Notes under the pieces: model-generated | Told to the model about the DNA's origin: nothing | The model's database searches: none | Seen by the model: only the letters and a program-made list of their open reading frames with translations | In this document: positions 1-10,800 of the stretch, piece after piece | Layout of the letters: each line of letters opens with the position of its first letter | How positions within the stretch are numbered: the first letter of the stretch is position 1 | Made by a program: the position numbers and the translations under genes | NCBI GenBank assembly: GCA_019693395.1 | Contig: JAAMXP010002644.1 | Coordinates: 1-64,000 of the forward strand | Reading direction: 5' to 3' | Length of the DNA stretch: 64,000 nt | DNA from: Ettlia oleoabundans | Taxonomy: Eukaryota; Chlorophyta; Chlorophyceae; Chlamydomonadales

Positions 1-193
1 CCCTAAAACCCTAAACCCTAAACCCTAAACCCTAAACCCTAAACCCTAAACCCTAAAACCTAAACCCTAAACCCTAAACCCTAAACCCTAAACCCTAAAC
101 CCTAAACCCTAAACCCTAAACCCTAAAACCCTAAACCCTAAACCCTAAACCCTAAAACCTAAACCCTAAACCCTAAACCCTAAACCCTAAAAA
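1..193. repeat. Telomere, CCCTAAA/TTTAGGG array
   Basis: About 190 bases of head-to-tail CCCTAAA units start at base 1. The C-rich strand reads 5'->3' inward, as at the left end of a chromosome. Most units are perfect. A few have an extra A (CCCTAAAA) or have lost a C (CCTAAA), for example near 54-62, 121-128 and 151-164. The array ends at about 190 and passes straight into unique sequence that is open in one frame. TTTAGGG is the telomere type of land plants and many trebouxiophyte and chlorophyte algae. Confidence 0.97.
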
Positions 194-562
194 TAATGCC
201 GACTTGGATGACTTGGTGGAGGATGGCAGGGCCATGTATGCTGGTGAGTGGGATGTTCAACTCAGCTGATGTGTTGGCTGGTTGTTGGCTGGCCTGCGCT
301 TTCCTCTGCTCAGAACAGCTGCCAGATCGCTGGTTGCAGTGCCTACTTAACACGCAGACGTTGTTGAACCACATTGTAGGGGAGGTGATCTCCTTTGTGG
401 AGGGTGTGCGACGCTGGGCGCTGGCGCAGCACCATGACACTGCCCTCACCGCGGAGCAACAAGCTCGAGCTCTAAATGATGGTTTGCTTGCTTGCTTCTC
501 ATTCTCCTACCTGCCGCCCCTCCGCGGTGCATTTGATCTGTGCAGCATATTGGAATGATTGA
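192..562 (+). pseudogene. 3' fragment of an unidentified gene cut by the telomere
   Basis: Three exons can be joined with consistent phase: 192-243, 314-481 and 546-562, ending in TGA. The donors are gtgagt (244) and gtttgc (482) and both acceptors end in cag. The deduced end has an acidic start (DLDDLVEDGRAMYAG), a helical middle with WLQCLLNTQTLLNHIVGEV, and closes ALNDAYWND. No start codon or 5' exons can exist because the reading frame runs directly into telomeric DNA. I do not recognise the family. It is probably the remnant of a gene truncated by chromosome breakage and telomere addition. Alternatively it is part of one gene with the exon at 771-1020. Confidence 0.5.
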
Positions 563-770
563 TCAATCGCCTTCGGGTCTCGTTACCGAATCGTTGAACG
601 ACTTGAATAAAGCAGACGAAGATTGGCTAGCTCGCACGCTGACTTCAATTGGAATCGTCGACGGAGAGTTAATTGCGGGGCGCTGTCAAGGGGCCCGTAT
701 ACCGCTTGCAACGGCTTTGTTGCAGATGCATAATATAATCAAGCTTTGCTTCTACACTGGGGCTGTGCAG

Positions 771-1020
771 TGTCCTCGCCAGGGCACTTGTCCTCGCCAA
801 GGAAGAGTGGGCATTGAAGGTGTTTGGAACGTTGCTGTTAAACTACCAGCGCCAGCGCCATCGACAAATTTTGCGAGGGAGTGCTCAGCCTTCCGATGTC
901 ACTGTTCGGAAGACCATCGTGACAGGGGATGACGCAAAGTCCAAGGAGGAAGAGGAGCAGGAACTCGATGAGGAGTTCCAGGCAATGGACGTCGACTTAG
1001 TAACTGAGTCACAGTATTAA
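771..1020 (+). CDS. Probable terminal exon of an unidentified protein
   Basis: An open frame follows a plausible acceptor (ggctgtgcag at 761-770) and ends at TAA 1018-1020. It encodes VLARALVLAKEEWALKVFG, then a basic stretch (NYQRQRHRQILRG), then a strongly acidic end (SKEEEEQELDEEFQAMDVD). A basic-then-acidic tail is typical of a real C-terminus rather than a random frame. A further open stretch at about 560-720 (including LNKADEDWLARTLTSIG) may be an upstream exon, but I cannot place its splice sites. No family is recognised. It may be subtelomeric debris from the same broken locus as 192-562. Confidence 0.35.
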
Positions 1021-1841
1021 GAACAGTGTGTAACCTAATTGGTGCTTACGTATGCTAACCGTAACAGAGATTTCAACGTATACCGATATTCGCGATAAAC
1101 TTGTTTCAATGTTGAGTCTAGAGTGAACCCTGCCCGACCCGACATACGAACAAACCCTAAAATAATGGTGTTGTAATTGAGCGTTCCGGAGTTATGCCTG
1201 TAAAAGGAACGAATTGTACGGTGTCACGTTTTCCGGAAGCGCCATCCTATGGGGTCTGAAGAAGACTCGCCACCTACACCGACCGAACCTCTCGACAGCC
1301 AGTCAAGGTTCCGGAGGTCGCCAGGATGCAAAGTTCCGGAACCGGAGGCCGCACGGCTTGCTAGTTTTCCTGGGTTTGTGTGGTCTAAACCCCACCTAAA
1401 CCCACCAAAACCCACCTAAACCCGGTACAACCCGACTCCTCTCGGCAAGACGCATCCATTGGTACCATCAAAACCGGTGTAAACTTTTCGAAATCTGTGG
1501 CGCGTGGCGCGGCCCCCTATACCTAAATAACGCTGCCTGCAGGTTGGGGACTTGCATTACCATATGTAGCCTCTCTGGGCCCAGACAAGGCCTCACTGTG
1601 CCGACAGTGCTAATCTGACAGCAGGTGCCACTTGGCGTACCACCAGGGGTATCGCTCTCCGGCATAGCTATGTTGACCTTGACTTTGTTTATCAGCGATA
1701 CTCAAGGGGGAACTTATTGCAAAAAGTTTTCAATAATCTTGCAAGCTGATGGTAATGATTAATATTGTGGGCACGTGATATGGCGCTAAGCACAGCAAAC
1801 AAGCATAGGAACAACTGTACATACTGATTTGAACTTAGTTT
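1021..1841. other. Subtelomeric intergenic region
   Basis: I see no convincing gene on either strand. It holds one telomere-like word, CCCTAAAATAATG (1155-1167), and a degenerate C-rich repeat (1385-1433). The part nearest 1841 is AT-richer and should contain the 3' UTR of the minus-strand RRP5 gene. Confidence 0.5.
1385..1433. repeat. Degenerate telomere-like repeat
   Basis: The stretch is made of imperfect units of the form CCCACCTAAA / CCCACCAAAA / CCCACCTAAA followed by CCCGGTACAA. These resemble CCCTAAA units with inserted CAC. It could be decayed interstitial telomeric sequence or a coincidental C/A-rich tract. Confidence 0.4.
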
Positions 1842-4800
1842 TCAGTCTTCAGCCTGTTCATCATCTGAACTGATTCCACTAGTATTGCTGCTGCTGCCGC
1901 CTGCTGTTGCCAGGTCATCATCCAGATCAAAATCAGCATCCTCTTCACTGTCACTGCTGCCTGGCGGTTGTTGTGCCTCCTCGTCTTCTTCCTGCAGGCG
2001 CAATAGCGGGGCAGGTAAACAGAGTGCGATACAGACCTACACAAGATATTCCGGCAACTAGCAGTCACGCCCACCTCGTTGCCACTATCGTTACCCGCCT
2101 CCTCATCCCCCTCATCGCTTTTTTCATCGCCCTTTGTAGCAATTTCTTCGTCGGAGCTGCTATCAGCATTGGCATCAGCTTGTGCCAGCTCAGCATCAAA
2201 ATCACTGTCGCCGCCACCTTCATCCCAAGCGCCATCAGATCCTTCCAGGTCGCTGCATCACATAAGAACAGCTTGGGAATTTTGCAACTGTGCATTCAAA
2301 CAACGCCCCGGCAGACGATAATGATGTGTAGCTAGGCAGCCAGGCATGGAGTAGAGGCACTAGTACCACCATGGCAGCTTTCTCCCTGCTTGACCTGGGC
2401 AAGAACCTTGGTTTGGTGGATCTCTCACAGAGCTCAGGAGCAGGATTATTCCTTCCTTTCTTAATGCACCCCACCAGCTTTGTTCACCTCATGTGCTCAA
2501 AGTAAGAGGGCTTTAGGCCCAGGCTCAGCCGCCCTGCTTTGCTTTCAACCTTGAGCACACGGGCCACCACGCCTGCAAGCAGGGAAATAAGGCATGGCCG
2601 GATAGCAACAAAAGACGCACATGCAGAATCATGAGCAAGCGACAAATAACGGGGACCAGATGCGCAAGGAATGAATGCAGCTATGCTTGATTTTTGATGT
2701 GAAGAAAGCAATGCGAGCACTTACGCTGGCCAGGGGAAAACAGCTCGGCTGGGTCTTTCACAAAATCGTCTGCCACCTCGCTGACGTGGGCCAGACCTGC
2801 ACGGCATGTAGCAAGATGGGCGGATTGGCTAAACGCATGGTTCTGCTTGGATGGCGTCTGTTTTCTCGGAGATTGGTGCCCTTACTATTCAGCGCCGTGT
2901 TGTTGCAAGCGTATTGCAGCTGCATACGGTTTCATGCAGGCTCGCTAAACTTACGCAGACTGTGCTCATAGGGAAAAAAGCACAGCCTGATTCCTAGGAC
3001 TGCGTCAGGCAGCAGCACACGCAGTGTCTGCAGCAAAGCACGTATCTCTAGGTGAGCTATGGCTGCGCCGTACCTGTCACTGTACCTCCGGGCTGTCCCT
3101 CCAGCTCTACAAACACCCCGTACTGGGTCACCTTCTTGACGCGACCACGCACCACCTGAAAACATTAGGGGACAGATGGCTGGTGGCCAGACATCGGCAA
3201 GAGCAGGAAAGAGGAGAGCCGGCATCGCGAGGGATTAGCATGAGTGTGTGCTGCAACGCGACTGAAAAGCTGCTCCCAAGGTGGGCTGGTGTGTTTCTGA
3301 CACACAGCAGGGGGACGGTAATACACAGGCAGAATTCCTGTGGCATATATGGGATAAGTGGGTGGTTTGGACCCATTGGTGCGCTCACCTGCCCCTCCTC
3401 TAGCGAGTCGAGGTTTGGTGCCACCTTGCGGTTGCGCAGAGTCAGCTCAACCCTGTAGGTACACGCAGCAAGAGGTGAGTTGTGAGGAACAGTCTCCAAG
3501 CATCCGCCATGAAAGTGGGCTGGACCGTATTCAGCAGTCCAAAATAACCCTTAGCAGCAAACCGCCAAGGAGGAGGCAGCAGCAACAGCAAGGCAGCTGC
3601 AGCAGGACAGGACCAGCAGCAGCAACACCACCGTGCAACGTTGCAACCGTTGCAAAGCTGCTGAGGCTGCCAGGCAGCTTCAGCAGCATTTACTTAGACC
3701 CCTCCACACTGAGCACTTGGGCCACCACAAGCTGGCCCTCTGGGAATGCCTCTGCTGGTGACTCCACAAAACCATCGGCTAGCTGGCTCAGCCTGCATGG
3801 AAGTCGGACAAAAAAAGATAGAAACCATCATAAGGCAGCAAGAGAGGGAAGTGACCCCGAAAATGAAGGTGCAGAGCAGCACTCAGAGCAACTAGTGCAG
3901 CTCTTGCAAGCAGGCGGGGACCCCAGAAGATGTCACTGACCTGATGCGTGCATCAAGGTTGCGGGAGAGGCACACAAACACACCAGACGGGCTGGCCGAC
4001 TTGACATATCCAGCAACCTGTGGCGAGGAGCAGGGCAGCAGATTTGAATGGAACAGGGAAGAAGCTACACAGCTGGTAGTTTGCGTATTAGCCAGACTGC
4101 AGGGAAGGTAATCTATACGCAACAGCTGTTCAGCAATGTCAAAAGCTTGCCACAATGCTGCTCACCTGTTGCCCCTGCTTCAACTCCTGCGGCTGCAGCT
4201 GGCCAGATGCAAGCTCTGGAGCCTTGCCCTGCTGTGCCTGCTGCGCTGCAGTGTGAGCTGGGCATTGACCGCCAGCAGAGGGGCGCAGGGACAGCAAATA
4301 ATGGCTGGCACTGTCCTCGCCGCCGTTCTTGCTGCCGTGTTTGCTGCTGGCCTTGTCCAGGCCCAGCACAGCGGCTTGGCAATACTGGCCCACCTTGAGC
4401 CCAGCCAGCACCTGCTGAACAGGAACATCGTGGATGTCTGTCAGCGCCACACGGCCGCCGCTGTGCGCGCTGAGCTGCACACGCACCCCTGTGCCACCCA
4501 CGGCGGTGATGCGACCCAGTGCCACACTGCCGGGAGTTAGCTGATCCCTGGTATCTGCTGCTTTTGATGCTGGCAAGAGGGACACATCCATGGCTTTGCG
4601 CTTTTTGTCAACATGCACAACAGTTGCCTGCAAGAAACAGCAGTTGTGCGGCACGACAGCTTTACTTTATACTGTTCATTGTGCGGCAGACAGCAGCAAG
4701 GGCACTCCTGTCACAGGCTACGGCGGGTCACGTTAATGTGCTTGCCAACCCAGGAAACCATTGTGCAGCTGACAGCATATGAGAAATGTGATTGAGGGCT

Positions 4801-7800
4801 GCACCCACCTGTACTGGCTGCCCAGGCTTGTAGTGCTTGCCCAACTGCTCACATTCCTCGATGCTGCTAGCAGCCTGCAATCAAGCGGCAGTGTGAAGGC
4901 AGAAGCTTGCGGCATGCAGTTGACTTGGGATGTCGAGTGCAGATGTTGCCAGCTCACAAGGACATCAAGCAACGGCAGAACCTGCTAGTGAGCAATTTTG
5001 TTCATGTGTCTGGGATCCCTCGCCTGCCGGACAGCTGTTGGAAGCCTGCCAGGCACAACGGCGAGCTACCCAATCTGCTCTAGGCGGCTGTAAGTGTTGC
5101 ACCGCGCCATGGAAGGGTGGCAGGCGAACGACTCTAGATGGCCGCCGTGAGTGCAAGGCAAGACGGGGGGCGACAAGTGCAGGCTGCAGTCCAACCATGG
5201 CGCACCTGTGTGGCAAAGGCCCTGCCGCGGATGTTGGGTGCAAAGATGCACCAGACGTAACCACGTTCCAGCTCTTGCACATACCTGCAGCGGGGCGTGC
5301 GGGTGCAGCAGGAAGTAAAGGCCTGATGGCATTATTGCAAGCGCTTTGCAGTACAAACAGCGGTTGACATAGATAGCGTTGCTGGCAGAGGGAACACCAG
5401 TGGGCAGCTTCTGCCGCCGCAACAGGGTGGCGACAGGAATCTGCGGACCACGTACCCGAAGAGCTGCTGCCCCGGTTCAAACGCGCCCCAGCCGGGGCTT
5501 GTAAGCCCTGTCAGCGGCTGCTTCGCCTTGGCGGCCTTCACTGCATTGGGCTGGTTGGTGCACTCAAACACTGCATGGCGGCGCCCTTCCTTTGTCTGCA
5601 CCCGCCCAAGAACTGCCACTAGGAGTGTGTCGCCTGTGGTCAGCGGGGACAGAGGGTTGCCTGCAGACCCATCTGCCAGAGGTGCTGCCTCGGTGATGTG
5701 CAGCCTGCCGTGGCAGCCGCCTGCCAGCTCCAGCTCAGCATGCAAGGCGTGCACAGCGCCCACCGTGGCTTGCACACAGCTGCCCACAGCCGGCTGCTTC
5801 TGCTTCTGCTGCTGCCGCGCCTGCTGCCCCTGCTGCCCCTGCTGCGCCCCGTCTTGCCGCCGCTTGGCTTTCTCTCCATCGGCGTCACCAGCCTGGGCAC
5901 GGTCAAGCCTGGCAGGCCTCAAAGCCTTGGCCGTGAGCGGCGCCGACAGCAGCAGGCGGCCGCCGGTGGCGTCAGATGGCAGCGCCGCCACGGTGACAGT
6001 CAGGCTCTCCCCCTCCTTGAACTGGTGCTTCACTTGCTCCAGCTGCTGCTGCTGCAGGTTGAAGTCGGTGGTGGGCACAAAGCCCAGCACGGGGCCGCCG
6101 CCGGCGCTATGTGCAGCTGGCAGAGAGGCAATGCAGTAGCCTCCCTGCTCGTTGACCTGCAGCAGTGGGAACCCAAAAGGCTCGTCGCCTATGTGAGTCA
6201 GTATCACAGCAGCAACAGGCACAACCGGTCCATAGTGCGCGTGCGCTTTAGAACAAGACTGACGTGCAGAGTAGGCGCAGCCCAATCAAAAGCGGTGACA
6301 GTTGCATATGTGACATCTGGTGCAGCAGCTGCCGAGCCGCAGCGGCAGCAAGAGCAGCAGAGCCAACACAACCAAACCACCACAGGCAACTAGAACTCCT
6401 CCCCACCAGCTCAATGGTGACCTCCAGCTGCTGCCCCTCCTTGAGTGCTACATGTGGTGCCGCCGCCACCTCGGCCTTCTGCTGCTGCTGCTGCTTCTTT
6501 TTCTTCTTTGGCGGCTGGTCTGCCGCACCTCCAGCCTCCACTGCAGCGGCGGCTGCAGCCTGCATCAGCTGCAGCAGTCGGGGCTGCAGAGAAAGATCTA
6601 CCATACCCTCCTTCTTGTTCACATCCAGCACCACCGCCTGCAGACTGGTACCTGGCTCCTGAGAGAACCCAGGCGGCACCTGCAGCAAAGAAGGAGCGCA
6701 CCATGAGAAATCAGCAAGTCGAACTAGGTCAAACAAGATGAACAGGGACGGATGCACAGGCCTGCAGTTGCACTGCTTAGGCAGTACACAGCCGCCACGA
6801 GCGTCGCCGATCCCCGCATGTAAGCCTGCCAGCATGCTTTCCAGTGATGAGACCCACCCACCCACCTGGTGCTTTGCCACCAGCGCCACCACATCCGCAT
6901 CTGCCTCCAGGTCACACACTAGGCCAAAGTCAGTCACCTCATGCACCTCACCGGGCACTGCAGTACAGCAGTAGGAATATGCAGTACACCAGTAGAAATA
7001 CGCAGTACAAGGATGCGGCGACTTGGCAGGCACGTGTACTGGCACTGCTGTGGAGCGGTGCAAAGGAAGTGGCAACTTGGGAGGTTATTGCTGTCCCTGA
7101 AGGCTATGCCCTACACACTGCAGCAATGTGCTCTGCTCTGGGGATGCATGGTATGCTGAAACGCGTGCCATAGCAGATCACATGCAATGCGCTCACCCAC
7201 GCTGCCGATGGCAATGGCGGACCAGTTGGTAGGGTCGTCACTCAGCTTCTCGGCAAATCCCAAGTCGCTGCGGGGAGGGGCGCAGCAGCAGGGCGGCATG
7301 TGAGCTAGGAGACCACCAGCAGGATTTGGTACATGTAGACTGGACTGAGGGGTATCATGGGTATCATGGGTATAATTTGCCAGCAGCACAACAAAGCGCT
7401 GCAGGGTAGAGACTCAGAGCAGGAGCCGGGAAGGGCTGCTAATAACCTCACCTGAACAGGTGCTGCAGGTAAGCGGCATCGCGGCTGCCGCACAGCGACT
7501 GCTTGAGAGCCACGCTAAACCGCTGCCGCTGGGCATCTACCTGCAAATTGTGTCGCAGGCACAGCCTTGGAAGGGGCTGAAGGGCACATGACTGAATCGC
7601 CCCGTGTGCTTCCGTGCGTGCGTGCATGCGTGGGCGCATGCGCCAAGCAACTGCTGGCGACCCAAGGACACCGACAACATGGCAACATGGTAAGTACAAC
7701 TAAAGTCAAGGGGTTGCGAGTGTTGCACCACACAAAAGTGGTGGCAGCTCTTGCCTGCACGATTGTGGCGCGAACTGATTGCCCCGTCCTGAAGACCAGG

Positions 7801-10800
7801 TGGGGGTCAGACACAAAAGTGTCACTGAGCTGCGCCAGGCCTGCACGCCCCGTCAGCTGGCCAAGGAACCTGCGGAGATGGTGAGAGGTGAGCGGTGAGC
7901 AGCGATGGTGAGCGAAAAGACGGTTGAGACTATATGCACACAAAGTTGCGATTGCGGAGGGGACTACCCTGCAAGGATGCTTAGGCAGCCAGCATAGGCC
8001 GCCCAAGCTGCATGCCAACCAGCTGCCGCTGCAATGAACCGCTTCAGGGTTTCTTCAGAACTGATACAACTGATAAAGCAGGAAGCTTCCTTCCAGGTGA
8101 AGATGCACAGCAGCGGGGCTCATGACCACAGCATGCCCACCTGACAAACACAGCATCGTTGGTGATGCTGACAACGTAGCCCGGCAGCACCGTGGCCTCC
8201 TTCACTGCATCCAGGCTGGCAGGCAGCACTCCCGCCTGAGCAGCAGCCACCATAGAGCCCTTGCGTGTGAGGCGCAGCTGCTTGTGGCTCTGCAGCAGTG
8301 GCCACGGGGAGACGAGGGAGTGGCATTGGATGTAAGCCGTGCAGAAGGTGCTGTTATTAGCTTAGAGTAGGCCAGACGGCAGCATCTGGAAGCACCAGCC
8401 AAAACGTTGCCGTTGGCCACACAATCGTGACTCTCCCAGCCCAGCCTCACCTTGTTGTGCTGCAGCACGAGCAGCGAGTCCAGCTGGGTCCCCACTTTGA
8501 GCACAGACTGAAGGACTGCTGCCGCTCGCGGGTGGTCTGACAAGTGCGCCACCTCCAGCCGGCCGGGAGCAGGTGGAGCAGACCGCCGGCCTGCTGCATG
8601 CGTGACTGAGACCTCGAAGGCAATCGGCACAGCCTCGCCATCCTCCTGCAGGGCTTGAAGCAATATATGGGTGTTATGCTGCACCGTGGGGCTGCGACGG
8701 CAGTTGCTTTGACAAGGGCTGGCAACGCACTGGCGACATCGAGCTTTGGCAATCAGGAACATTCAGGCAAGGCTGAAGGCTGGTTGCGTACGCTCTGGAA
8801 TGTGTTGATGTAAGTTGATGTGCTCACATCTCTCGTGTGCACAGCTGTGATGATGCCCTGTACCAGGTCGCCCGGCTGGTAGCTGGCCAGCGCCTCATAC
8901 AGTGCAGCTTCACGCGCTCGTGCAGCCGCAGCATCTTTGGGAGCCCCTGCTTCTGTTCCAGCCCCGTCCCCCGCCCCTGCAGGTGCTGCTTCCGCTGTCG
9001 CTGCCGCTGCCGCTGCCGCAGGCTCAACCTCTGGCTCCACTCCTTCTGCCGCCGCTGCTGCCTTTTTGGGCTTGGTCACCAGTGACAGCTTGAGCCCCCT
9101 GCCGGAGCTGTCAGCTCCTAGCACCCGGCACTTGACCACTGCAGGCAGTCAGAACATGGCCAGGGACAGGTTTATGCTTTGCCGAATCATTACGACAACA
9201 TCAGCTTAACACGCATGTAACACATAGTTAAGTAGATGGAAGGCTGAGCCACCAAAGCAAGCAGCAGTTTGGCAGGTATTCAGGCGGTTCTGCATGGCAC
9301 ACATCAAGCGTACCCTGTCCGGGCTGGAAGGCGTCGGCAGGCTTCTGCCCCGGCGCCAGCCCGCACTCGCTAGCATGCGCCAGTCCTGCAGCATAACGGA
9401 GCAAACAACAAGGCAGCCAGCAGGCAGGCAGGACGGTGGGCTCGCAGTTGCTGCAAACTTCCACAAGCTTTCTGAAGGCAGCCAATACAGTAGGAAGGGA
9501 GGGTCAAGCGCAGCGGCAGCTGTCAAACCAATGTCGTCGCCATGCTCACAACCCAAGCATCTGCGTCACTTGGACGCTCCTCCCCTGGCCACACACACCT
9601 TTAACGGCGCCGAAAAAGCTGATGAACACGCCAAACTCCTGAGCACCGGTCACCACTCCGTGGGTGCGTGAGCCTGGCATCGCATCTTCCAGGCAGGTGA
9701 TGGGCGGCAGCTTGGAGCCAAGGATAGAGGGCTTGAGTGTCATGGTCACTTTCTTGCTTACTGCATATGTGGGGAATAGGGGGCCGAGGCCAGTCAGGCC
9801 CAGACCAGCAGGAACAACACGCTTGTGGAAACCTGCGGTGAAAGTTACATTACTCGCCAGTCAAAAGTTGCTGCAGAAACAGGCAGGCAGCAGCCACAAA
9901 TGCGTCCAAGCTACAGCGCACCATCAGGCCCCCATCTCACCTGGGTCCACGCTAAGCACCTTGCCCGCCACTTTCTGCCCCGGTTTGTACTTGCGCAGCG
10001 CCTTGGCTGAGCCCACATCAGAGGCATGAATCACCGGCACCAGCGCCCTGCAGCAGCATACAGAGACAGAAACAAGCACTTGCCATAATACGGGGCAGGA
10101 GATGATAATCCTGCACGGCCGTGGCCGATAAAGGGACGCAAAGTGAGGTGCGCATGCGAGCAGATAAACAGGCGGGCAGGCAAGCAAACGGTTGGAAAGC
10201 AGCAGAAAACGATTACTCGCCGGCAGAATGCTGTGGTACTGCCACAAGCCACGAGGCTGCACCACTGCTTTCTGTCTCATCTAATACCGCCCATTCTATT
10301 CTTGCATGGGCTCACCTGATGCTGGTGGTGATAGACACAAGTAGCCCAAACTCCTCCACTTTGTTCACAGTGGCGGAGACGGGCATCCCAGGCCGCACAT
10401 CTGCTGAGGCACAGGCAGCACACAGGGGGACAATAGCACTTGTTTCCATACTTGTTACCGTACTTGTTTCAGCAAATGCGGCACGTGAGGCAAGGTCTGC
10501 ATCATTGGCACTGACGAATCAGTACCAAAACTCTCCGTCTACCAGCCGTCACACGCAGAGGCGTGAAATAGCCGCGATGCTATCCCAACCCACAGGCCCC
10601 AGGCCAGAGTCCATAATGCAGTCAGCAGCTTGATGACGGTGTTGAACACATGTAGTAAAACACGCATGTGCGCAACACCTAGCGCTTTGCCCACCTGCCA
10701 GGCTAAGGATGGAGGAGTCCACAACCGAGGGCTTCAGGCTGAGAACGGCCAGGCCATCCATTGGGCGGAAGCCAAGCACACGTGCTCGCACCTTCTGGCC

